A DNA stretch of 64,000 bases, taken from positions 12,619,347 to 12,683,346 of the forward strand of contig OX336355.1 of assembly GCA_946902875.1 (NCBI GenBank), written 5' to 3'. This document shows positions 1 to 11,900 of this stretch, in pieces. This stretch comes from Nematopogon swammerdamellus (taxonomy: Eukaryota; Arthropoda; Insecta; Lepidoptera; Adelidae). Made by a program: the position numbers and the translations under genes. The number at the start of each line of letters is the position of its first letter. Position 1 is the stretch's first letter. The notes under the pieces were generated by a model that ran no database searches, had not been told where the DNA came from, and saw only the letters and a program-made list of their open reading frames with translations.

Positions 1-126
1 TTTAGTCTAATAACCTGTAATCGAATCTGCTTCTTTGTTACCTGCAGATAGATTTGAGAAAGTAAAATTAAACACGAAACGGAGCATATAAATGACCCTT
101 TACTTCAGTATCCGGCAGAAGTAATG

Positions 127-235
127 CTTTAGAAAGAGACAAACCGGCTGTAGAGCGTCGTCTCTGTCGCACGGAGACGTGTGATTTTGTCTCTACTCCA
201 CGACCGGATTGCCCCTTTCTAAAGCTCGCATAACC
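127..235. repeat. Foldback repeat, copy 1
   Basis: GCTTTAGAAAG and CTTTCTAAAGC bracket CTGTAGAGCGTCGTCTCTGT. A related hairpin lies at 596-705. Confidence 0.55.
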
Positions 236-2114
236 TACTGCTGGGTACTTTACATGCTGTGGAAAACTTAATTATTTCAAAAGTAGTAAAAGCAGATCTT
301 TTGCCACTGCTTTCAATCACATGATTTAAACATTACCCTACTTTTGGCTTCGCCGGTAGTCGGGTAAAAACATACAAAGTAACTACTTCAAAAAAAGTAT
401 ACAACACTTGTATTAATTCATAGTAAGAATTACCTTATTACTTATCCAATTACCGTGCACGCCGTTCTATCATTTCCATAAGCGATCAATTTCAGTAGAC
501 ATATCAAAAAGCCTTAAGGCCCATCCAGACTTGAAGGCAGCTGGTGAGCCAAGTCGTAAGGTTCAAACTTAATGGCAGTTTGATCCAATGAACCGCATCG
601 AGCGGCAGAGCGGTAGAGCATCGTCCCTGTCGTACAGAGACGTGCGAGTTCGTGCGACAGGGACGGCGCTCTACAACCGCATGGTCTCTTTCTAAAGATC
701 GACACGCATTATTTGCTGCCGGGAACTGTACGTTCGTTGATTGTTCCAACTCAAGAATTATCACCGATTTTAGTGTCAAAATCGCTCACGCTGCTATCTT
801 TTTACATTCACGCAATCATCGAACAGACGAATCAACTCATAAATTGATATGCTAAGCCTGCATTATGAGTTTTTTTTGACACATATCGAATGTACCACTT
901 CGAATCATTTTAGTACGCAAATCACCCGTTGCTGAATCTTTTCTCCCATATAATCTTATTTCATGTAAAGCAAAAAAAAAAAAAAAAAACTCGTAATAGA
1001 GGCTCAGGTCGCCACACTTTTTCCCTCACAGCAGCGAGCTTAGTTCAACAGTCAACCCACCAACAGTCTCCAGTCTGAATAAATCATTACGCCTTCTATT
1101 CTCACGCAGATTAACATGCTCAATATTTTCATCGGTGCGGCTTTCATTATGCAACATTAATGCAAGTTAAGAAGGAAATAAGACTCAAACTGTGCTACCC
1201 GAGCACTGATGATTGAAACACGAACCGTATGCAGATGTAATAGGTGCGAGATTCGTTCTACTCGTCCGGTGGCTGATACGTCGCGCCGACGATTAACGTT
1301 TGCGCGAAAATCACACTATATATTAAATTTCACATGTTGGAAAGATGGAAAACAATATTTTTTTCGCTACGATTGTAGGGAAAAATATGATCTATATTTC
1401 TATGAGGGTATTGTGTTGAAACAATTGATGTTTCTCAAGATAATTTAACTTGAAAGTACAATTTTCGTACTTTTCGTTATTTTTTGCAGATTTATTTAGC
1501 ACCTTTCCAAAGAAGTAAAATTTTTTTTTTTCGCTATGTTTGTTAATTAAAGATCAATACATAACACATATTTTTTACAGATTTTTTTTAACTGCACCAT
1601 TAGCTCAATAATTCCGTTTAAAGTTAACCTTTCAGTCTTATTTGCGCTTTAATGCAGACCGACATACTTTACAAGGCACCCGGTCAAAACCTTAACCGCT
1701 AACTGTTGAATTCCTTTAAAAGGGCCACCTACACTTTGACCGAGATTTGCGTATTGCCTTTAAAAGGCCGGTTGACATACGCACGCGCCTACGCACCATC
1801 ATAATTAATAATAGTGCTCGCAAGCATAATTCAAACACCACAGAACCTACGTCTAGTCGTTCATGACAGAATAGGCCAGCATTCATGCCAGGAACACAAC
1901 TAAACATGAACAACACTAATACAATGCCTATTGAGCCTATTGAATACAATTTAATGCATATTGAGAAAGTTTACGCTTTTCAGCCATGTTTCATACAAAA
2001 CAATTCAGAAATGCGCTCTAGGTGCCGCCTAGTTACACATGGCGGTCACGCCAAATTGAAAAATTTGACAGCCCCATTCAGCGGACAACTGAACGAGCCA
2101 TCTTGAAATTGCCA
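236..2114. other. Downstream flank, mostly featureless
   Basis: Apart from the hairpin at 596-705, AT-rich unique-looking sequence with poly(A/T) runs (972-990, 1520-1530) and no supported ORF. Confidence 0.4.
596..705. repeat. Foldback repeat, copy 2
   Basis: GTAGAGCATCGTCCCTGTCG and CGACAGGGACGGCGCTCTAC form a hairpin (about 612-676); CTTTCTAAAGATCG follows as in copy 1. Confidence 0.6.
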
Positions 2115-2376
2115 ACGTTAAACTGTAGGTCCCTTCCCTTCTTACCTCACTGGGTGGTAGGGTTTATCCCGGCCGGGTTGGTACCACCGCACTGAGCGAA
2201 ACGTCGGTCGAAACGGCTATGTAAATAGTTCGTGTTTTCCGTCCAGTTCAGTGTAGCCGGCGCGAAATGAAGGGAAGCACTGACATAGCACCTAGTTCAC
2301 CCGGTGTTATGGGCTGACATCACGGATGTTGTAGGTGATGTAGCTAACCGTGTCAGTTTACAAAAAAAAAAAAAAA
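2115..2376 (+). mobile_element. 5S-head SINE, 5' truncated
   Basis: Begins at ACGTTAAACTGTAGGTCCC, past the 5S-like head, then has the whole common body (ACTGGGTGGTAGGG to GTGTCAGTTT) and a 13-nt A tail. It lies in the 3' flank of transketolase. Confidence 0.85.
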
Positions 2377-2812
2377 TGTCATTTCTGCCCTCAGTTGCCC
2401 TCGTTTCAGCGAGTGAGCGAGACCGACAACCCAATCTCAGTAAACTATGTCGATATGTTTAGGTTGTATGATGGGATTCATAGCACTCACTCGAGTTTTA
2501 ACTCGCGTGAAGCTTTTTTCTATCTCCTTACTCCCACATTCGCTCTCACGCTTCCGTTTTGAGTGAGTTCACCTGTCGTCAGCGAATCACGGCCCTAGGA
2601 ATGGGCCCGCTGTAGATATACTTTCGACATACAACAGTGAACCATAGACCTATTTGCCAATAATACTGAGAGCAAAAATATTTCATGTTTTCAGCACGTC
2701 AAAAGGCACTGAAATGAAACCTAGTTGAAGTGACACCACTGCCGATGTAGCCAGCCATCTCAGGTTCCACGAAAAATATTGAGCATGTGAATCTATGTTG
2801 TCGGTTAGTGTC

Positions 2813-2985
2813 TTACGCCTTGACAATAGCCTTGGCGGCGGCGACGATGTGCGTCGCGGATATTCCGTACTTGTCGAGGAGAACGGCCGGCGGGCCGGAG
2901 CGAGGAATCTCCCGCACGAAGATGTGCTTCACGATGATGTCGCGTTGCAGCGCCGTCGCGCTGAGTACGGCCTCGCCCAAGCCAC
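2813..2985 (-). CDS. TKT: Transketolase coding exon 12 and stop
   Basis: Residues 566-622, completing the C-terminal domain with [15 protein letters not shown] and ending AAKAIVKA and TAA at 2815-2813. The acceptor is TCGCTGCAG. No obvious AATAAA follows within several hundred bases downstream, so the 3' UTR end is not placed. Confidence 0.96.
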
Positions 2986-5900
2986 CTGCAGCGATAAACA
3001 CATATTTATTTCTTACAAACTGAAGAGGGAACTCAAGGAATTTTCCCAGGTCCAGTTTGATCATCTCCAAAGATCATCTCATAAATTGAATTTTTTGTTC
3101 ATGATGAAAGAACTATGTGGTACAAAACACCTTCATCTACAAAGCAAAAAAAAAATGCATGGTTTTGTACGCTTTTCATGTTTAAACAAAGTAAACTTAG
3201 TCAGTTAGTTATCAAGGAATAGAAAAAAATCTATTCAAAAGTCCTAAATTAAAAAAGTTGAGCCATAAACTTTGACCTCATTTTTCTCAGCTTTTTGTTT
3301 TTGTTACAAAGCACCTTTGTCACCTGATGTCTTCAATTTATAGAAGGTGTGGAACTCAGCTTGCAATGGCTTCACCGAACATATCCGGGCCCATCAGCAG
3401 TAGAGGAGGGTGTTAATCGAGGTCAGGACTAGCGAGTGGCCACTCTAAATTTCCTGCTCAGATTTTTCGAAAAACCGAGTTGTGCGTAAACATCAATCGC
3501 GAGCTTTACACTTCTGACGCGCTACGCGAAATTGCAATTCGCTGCAGTTCAGGTCTAGAAATTTCCATAAAAAAAAAAAAACATTCAACCAACTCACCCG
3601 CCTGATAGTGGTCTTCAACGACCACGATCCTACCGCCCGCCGCCCGCGCGTTCTCCACGACCGCCTTCTCGTCCAGAGGCTTCACGGTGAACACGTCCAG
3701 CACGCGGGCGCTGATGCCTTCGCCCTTCAGCTTGTCGGCGGCGGTCACCGCCTCGTGCAGCGTCACCCCCGCACCGATCAGCAGCACCGAGTCCTTGGGC
3801 GACTGCCGCACGAGCTTGGCTTGCCCCACCTGCAAGTTACCATAAGTCAATCAATCAAATACTTTATTGCCATTGATTTTATAACCCTGTCGGGACAGAT
3901 AGACCACTCCATATAAAAAATTTGGTAACGTTGTAAATCGTAAAACCAACAGAGGGCGTTAATAATTTTTCTTGATGTTGTCGTAAAACAAACAGGTGGC
4001 GTTAATGTTTGTTAATACTTCTATACTAAGGGCGCTATCTAGTTGAAATACAACATGTATGTAGGTACCTTTAATTGTCACTAGGCTGTAGAATTACTGC
4101 TACTAGACAAAAGATGGCGCTTTCATTTATATTTATAAAGAACATTATTTATGTAAATTCCAAAATTTTTAATTATATTTGAATAATAAAATTATGACAA
4201 TTTACAATAAAACTAAAACTTCTTATCAAATTAAATAAAATAAAAAAATGTTTTGAAAATAATTTGGTATACGGAACAAAATATTATTATGATTGTAATT
4301 TCCTGTTTGTGCGCTTTTAATAGATAGATCCACAGAGCACGGAATACCCCCGCGCGCGCGCGGGGGTATTCCGTGCTCTGTGGATAGAACGTATTTATTT
4401 AGTTGAACAGTTAAACAAATACTCGTCACTCTTCATTCTAATAATGTCAGCATTGTATGTAAAAAAAAATATGAAAACTGCCTTAAAAAATTTATGAAAT
4501 TAAAAAAATCGAACCCTAGAGTTGAAGGCGGTGCTAAAGAAGGCTACACAAATCACAAAGGATATCATCCGCGCATGTTTTCTTTCATGTATCATTTTTG
4601 CTTGCTTTAGCACCGCCTTCAACTACTCTAGGGTTCGATTTTTTTTAATTTCATACATTTTTGAAGGCCTTTTTTATATATTTTTTTAAATAGTTTTTTA
4701 TTTCACAGTTTTTTTTTAAATTTTTTGCTATTAATGTACTCGGCGGAATCGCTCGACCTTCGGCCTCGCGATTCCGCCTCGCTTTCCAATCTGATCTCGA
4801 CCAAATTAAAATGGAACCACCTCATGGTTATCCCCTTTCAAACAAAAAAAAAGAATTTTCAAAATCGGCCCACAATAATTGACGGAGTAATCGCGTAACA
4901 AACATCCAAAAAAAGAAAACATACCGTCGAATTGAGAATCTCCTAGGTCTAAAGTAAATTGCTCGTGAAGACAAATTCAACGAGCCCAAACACGATGGGT
5001 TTATCATGTGTAGTTTAGGAGTTCCTATGGCCACCTTCCGTCTCCATCATCAGACCAGCTCGATGGTACTCGTACTCGTATAAATTAAGCGCATCTGGCC
5101 GGTCGGAAAAGATTTCAAATTTAGAATATTCATGAAACAAGGGTCCGAATATGAATGACAATATCGATTCATGTATTTCAATACAATGACAGAGAAAATT
5201 TCAAAATATTAGGTACGTATTTAATACTTTTTAGTTCTAGTTTATTTTTTTTTTAAGTCGGTTTTATATTTTTAAAACAGTTTTTATTTCATTCTTTTTA
5301 GTAATATTTAATAAAAAACCATAATTGAAATCGAATAATCGAAATCCGTTTGAAGTGGTACAGAATTATTCGCCATGTGTCAAACTGCAAATTGCTGAAA
5401 AAGTCCACATCACAAAAGTTTTGCTGAAGGTAACCACACACCAATAGTATTTTGTTGATTTTTCATAAACCGCTGAATCAATTTCGATAAAATTTCAATG
5501 GGAGCACCTCTGAAGTATGACCTACCAAACAAAAAAAGAATTTTCAAAATCAGCCCACAATTAACACGTTGAACGCCATACGACCCACCGGTGGGCCTAG
5601 CGTACTTTTCCGTTCGGGCCAAGCCAAACTCATTATATCCGTAATTTTCATCAACTTGAGATTTTCATCACAAAGTTTATAAAATGCGGTAATTTGTAAG
5701 GAAAATAAAAATTTGCGACATTTACCGTCTAATTTTCGAGATATAGCAAAAGGCTCACGGGTGGATCGTGTGGCCTCCTATGAAGGATTTGTATTTTTCT
5801 GTTGGCTGGGGCCGCGGGGTCACGCCGCGGCCCACCCGTTGCGCGCTCGCCGCGGACGCAGCGATCAATCCCGGTCCGGCTGCGTCGACAATTGAGGATG

Positions 5901-8900
5901 TTTTACGCTTTTCTCGCCAAAAATGGATTATTTTGAAGATTTCGAGTTAACACAAGAAGCGCTAACGCAGTTAGAAAACATCGAGATAGATCTTCTGAAC
6001 CGTAGTTTCGGAATAGATTCTATGAAGACGTAGTTCAACCAACGAAAAGAAGATGCTGTCGAATTCTTTTGTCGGAGAGTGAGGATAGCGACGATGAAAT
6101 GCGTATAGAAAGACGGAAGAGAATGAAACACACTCTGGAAAGGAAAGAGGGATTGGCCAGAAAAGTGAGAAGAACATGTCACCAATGTTATGCAAAGAAC
6201 GTACCAATAATGGGTAGCAAACAGGCTAAAACCAAGTCGAAAAAAGTATCCACTTATTGCCAAAGCAGCCCAACTAAACCATTCCTTTGTTTGCCTTGTT
6301 TTAACAAGACTCACGGATAATTCTTTATTGTTTATGGTTAAGAGCCAAAGGGTTAAGATGATTGATTATTTTAAATAATGAAGTGTCATAACATAATGTT
6401 GTGATTGTTCAATTTCATAAATATTTTCTTTTGTTCAATTTCATAAATTATTTTCGTAATAAATAATGTCTTCTTATTTGGTAATGAAGAAAATGTTATG
6501 TTCATTTTTATTTTGACGAATATTTTCTTATTATTTTCTGGTTTTATTAATTCTATTAATAAAAATATAATTTTCTACCTTATCGTTAAGAGCAGCCCTA
6601 GCATCGTTACAATTAACTTAATAAAAAACTACAAGTTTCTATTGGATTTGAAAACCACGCCGTCCGCTTCGACTACAAGGCCATGCGGCTCACTTCCATA
6701 TTGGCTTTGTAGCTGCGCTCTGTGGCTTGTAGGAAGCGTTTACGTAGGACCTCTCACGCGGCTCACCGGTGACCCCCATGACCTGAATGGTTCAGTAAGG
6801 AAAGGCTCACCGGTGAGCGGTGAGCCCCGTGGCCCAAACGGAAATACTGGATTTTTCATGTGGCGTTGAACGTGTAAGATTGTAATTTCCTGTTTGCGGT
6901 TTTACTCCGGTCCAAAGAGTTTACAAACTCTTTGGTTGTACCTAGCTCCGCTTATTTGTTGTTATATCCGCCATAGTAACACATATTCTGTGAAAATTTC
7001 AACGGGCTACCTATTACGGTTCAAGAGATACAGCCCTCGGACAGACAGACGGACGGACGGACGGACAGACAGACTTCGGAGGCTTAGTAATAGGCTTCCG
7101 TACAGGGATACTGAAACCTAAAAATAAGGGGTGAAATAGGGGTGAAAGTTTTTGTATGGGGAATCCATGATTTCTCAAGGTAAGGACAAAGAGATTTTAT
7201 GTATAGAGTGAGCACTACGAAGAAAGAATACAGAGAAATGACGGCCAATAGCTGAGGTATGAGGTAAGGTAGCGGGGTGGCGGAACGCTGAGCCGCGCGG
7301 GGCGGGAAGCGAGCGGGAGAGGGGCTAGCTAGCGAGCGACTAGCGGCTAGCGGCCCGGCCGGCCCGGCCGGTCAGTCAACACGTGCATTGGAATACGTAG
7401 GGTTGTCACTTAGTCTACCAAAAATATATTTTTCGATTTATTATTTTACGAGTAGGTATTATGGTTAATTGTGCCCGTAGTCTAGTGGTAACGCTTCTCA
7501 ATGCAGAAGTTGCGGGTTCAAATCCCGGGCACCAACTAATGTACTTATTTATTTCCTTGATAAGGATTGATATACGTGCATTTCATAACGAATAGGTACG
7601 ATCGCTCCGATGAAGAAAAATAAAGTTAGGTAACTAGTGCACACTGGTCTATGAAAGGTATTTTTGTGTAAACTGATTCTGATTTCCACTGATTTCCACC
7701 ATGTACGAGTAATCGAACCGGATTTGTACCGTGTGGGGTCGGTACTTAAAAAGAATAGCCCCACTGCATCTCTCCCCGTCGCATGTCGTAAAAGTCGACT
7801 AAGGGATAAGAAAATTCGTCAGCCTCGGTAGCTCAGTGGCGCGGTTGGTTAGTCAACTGTTATTAAGCAACGCTGAGCGCGGTCAGTGATTGGATGGGTG
7901 ACCGCTCGACCGTTGGAGGCTGACCGTGGTTCGGATTCCACGTTAAACTGTAGGTCCCTTCCCTTCTTACCTTACTAGGTGGTAGGGTTTATCCCGGCCG
8001 GGTTGGTACCACCGCACTGAACGAAACGTCGGTCGAAACGGCTATGTAAATAGTTCGTGTTTTCCGTCCAGTTTAGTGTAGCCGACATGAAATGAAGGGA
8101 AGCACTGACATGGCACCTAGTTCACCCTGTGTTATGGGCTGACATCACGGATGTTGTAGGTGATGTAGCCAACCGTGTCAGGTTACATAAAAAAAAATTA
8201 AAAATATATATATAACAAATTGTGACAAGTTCGAGTGCAATATGACTGCCGTAAGAATACTCAATAAACAATAAAACAACAACAATAAAAACAATACCTC
8301 CTATGTCAGTGGGCAGAGTCCGTGCCTAGCAGTGGGACGTTTTAAAGGATTATAGAAGAAAACAGATAGTGAATTTCATCGAAAAAAACGTTTTTATGTA
8401 TTTAAACTTAAAATACAGAACTATAATAACTTGAAATACATACCTAAACTTATATGGGTTTTTAAATTACCGTGGTTATTTGACATTTTAAGAAGTAACA
8501 ACGGATTTACTCGCTATCGAAATACGAGCTGTGTGGCTCGACATTTCGGCCAGAGTGCTCATGATGATGGGCCATACGTTTGGCCCGAAACGTCGAGCCA
8601 CACAGCTCGTATTTCGACCGCGAGTAAAGCCGTTTTGTATTCTTGTAATACCTACACTTAATAACTAGAATAATATCTAAAAAACTAAACTTAATAATAA
8701 AGAATTCATAACTGCGGTCTTGGCCTTGGACTAAACTTAAAATCTCCAAACCAAACATACATAAAATAAAGAGTGCAGCATTTATTTAAAAAAAATATAT
8801 ATATATAACTAAAAAAACCATTAGGTATACTTTGGACTACACACACAAACACAACTAAAATAACTCTTCCTCCGTACTTAAACAAAATAATTTAAATTTC

Positions 8901-11900
8901 ACTTTACACAAATTAAAATTTTCACTTTCCCTTAAACAATGTATCATCTTGGACTATTTTTATCCATCTTTCTCGTATTGATCCCTTAGTAGGATGTGGA
9001 AACCTTGTAAAAAAAATTTTTTTCTTGAAAATTTCTCAATTACTTACTAATTAAAAAAAATTAAAAGAATAGCGACAACCCTAATTAGCGGTCAATTCAC
9101 TCTCATATTTTAACGTGGTTTAATACATATTTATTTACTTTCATACATGATATCCCAGAACTCTATTTCTAATCATTCATATGTGGCAGCCCTAATGAGC
9201 GCGTTCAATTTATTTGTTTAATTAAATAATGCTTATGTTATTGCAATGCGAGGTCAATACATAAAATGTACAAAATTTTCAAATTGAAGTAGCGTTGTGA
9301 CAGCCCTAATTGGCCAGTTGAACCAAATATTTCTAAGCACATGGAAAACAAGATATTATATATAAGTTCTTTCAAAATTAGTTAATAGTACGCTAAGGGG
9401 GGGTTCTGTATCGTAAATAAATCACTTTTGAGGAACAAAGATTTTTGTTTACAAAAAAAAAATTTATAATAATGTAAAATGTAAAAAAAAATTCTTTTCT
9501 TAATCGTTTCAGTTTCATGCCAGGAACAAAAAAGTCTTCCAACACATAGATCTCTTTCTTTCAGAAATTTTGAAAACCACAATTTTAGTTTTATTAGTAT
9601 GGAATAGAAAGAATTTGATTTTTTTTACCAACTTACACGTGTTACATCAAAATGGTATTGAAGACTTTTTTGTTACTGTTATGAAAATGAATCGATTAGG
9701 CTATAAAAATCAACCACATATTTTTTTATGTACATACATTTTCATACATAAAAAACATTTTTCATAAAAAAAGCCCAAGGTCCAAAAAAATTTATATAGG
9801 TTTTACTCCCTATATGATGCAGAACCCCCCCTTAGCGTACTATTAACTAATTTTGAAAGACCTTATATATTAAGATCGAAATGAAGTGATACTTACCTAT
9901 GAAATGAAATGCCATCACTTTTCCCAATATTTTTGGTATGATTTTTGCAATATCGCAACACACAACCGGGCATAATGACTGGCGCGATGCGAGCCGCAGA
10001 CGGACGGCAGCGAGCGCGCGGACGGCGCGTCCGCCGCGTTCGGTCGCTCGCGAGCTACTAGTCTCAAGAGGGTCCCTCCGCGTAATGGTTACTCCACCGC
10101 GGTGGAGCGAAGGCTGTTGCCCGGGTAAGAGGTCTAGTAGAATACATGATACGTCATTGGGTAAGGATATGAAAATTTAATATCTAGGCTTTTGGCACAG
10201 ATTACTCAATAGATACTGCTTTTGGTAAGAAATAATGAAAAATGGTCAGGAAGAGGAAGTGGGAGAGAAAAGAGGGGGGAGTGGGTGGGAGGTACGTTTG
10301 TTAGCCTCGGTAGCTCAGTGGTGCAGGCAACACTGGGCGCGGTCAACACTTGGATGGGTGACCGCTCGACCATTGTAGGCTGACCGTGGTTCGGATTCCA
10401 CGTAAAACTGTAGCACCCTTCCCTTCTTACCTTACTAGGGTTGGTACCACCGCACTGAATAAAACGTATTTCGAAACGGCTATGTAAATAGTTATTTTTT
10501 TCGTTTTTTTCCGTCCAGTTCAGTATAGCCGGCACGACATGTCCGACATCACGGATGTTGTAGGTGATGTATCCAACCATGTCAGTTTCCATAAAAAAAA
10601 GAAGAAGAGGAGGAGAGGTATGGAGGGAGGAAGGGTTAGTGAATGAGGGTAGGTGTGGGGGAGGGAGGTAGTAGAGGGAACGAGGAGGAATGGATATGGA
10701 GGGAGTGAGAGGTTGGAAGGGAGAAGGGGCGGGGTAAGAGGGGGTTGCGGACAGGATGAGGGGTAGTAGGGGAGGAATGGAATGCGAGCGGTGAATGCGA
10801 GGGTGATGGGAAGGAGGGGCGGCATGAGGGGAGGAAGGGAAGTAGGGAGAGAGGGAGGGAATGGGCGAAAGGGAAGGTGGCAAAGAGGGGTCCGTGAAGG
10901 GTGAGGGGAAGGAGGGGAGGAAGGCGGGATCGAGGAGAGAAGACAGGGAGAGAGGTGAGTGAGAGATGGGCGAGGAAGGAAGGGAGAAAAAGATAGAGAA
11001 TATAAGAGAAGCGATGGTTTATTATCAATTTTGCATTTAAATCAGATTTACTATTTTTTTATTTTATTCGTCGTCGTCGGTAAAATCTACAATTTTATAT
11101 AAAATATCATTGACTTATATATTCTGTAAAGTATAACACAAATACATTAAACCCACCCTCTTTTAATCTCTTTGGTATAACACAAAGACATTAAACCCAC
11201 CCTTTTTAATCTCTTTGGTATAACCGTAGACAGAAAAAATAGTTCTGGACTCCGCACTTCATACTTCAATTATTACTAAAACGAGACACCGTGGTTAAGG
11301 TAGTGTGCGTATCGCGTAATACAGGACCGACCATCTCAAGAGATCGCAGTGATATTGTGTCATCCTTTTTCCACGCGCAGTAATCCCGTATCGCTTGCCT
11401 GCACGCTCCACGCAAACATTTACGTGTTCCAAAACAAGCGAATGTCGCACGTAGTCGATCGATAAATTGCCGCTTGCTTCAACGGCTCAAAACTATGGAG
11501 GTGGCTTTTTACTTCTTATTATTAAATTATTTATTAAAAACATTTATTGCAATTTTTTTCGTTTATTTTTTTTTTATGGAAACTGACACGGTTGGCTACA
11601 TCACCTACAACGTCCGTGAGGTCAGCCCATAACACCGGGTGAACTAGGTGCCATGTCAGTGCTTTCCCCTTCGATCGTGCCGGCTACACTGAACTGGTCG
11701 GAAAACACAAACTATTTACATAGCCGTTTCAACCGACGTTTCATTCAGTGCGGTGGTACCAACCCGGGCGGGTTAGACCCTACCACCAAGTAAGATTAGG
11801 AGGGAAGGGACCTACAGTTTTACGATTTACATTTATTTGTGAAAGAAAACCTATGGATGATGAGTGAATTATTTTATAAAAATTTCAAACGCATTTGTCA

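Noticed and set aside
2795..3208. Plus-strand ORFs over transketolase exon 12
   Set aside because: Antisense shadows of a GC-rich real exon.
7471..7535. Genuine tRNA gene
   Set aside because: No 5-bp anticodon stem with a 7-nt loop and U33 can be drawn, and the T stem cannot coexist with the 7-bp acceptor pairing.
10206..11028. Three long overlapping minus-strand ORFs (100-225 codons), Pro/Ser/Leu-rich
   Set aside because: They are the translation of a polypurine tract in all frames, with no domain, no start context and no codon bias; composition explains them.
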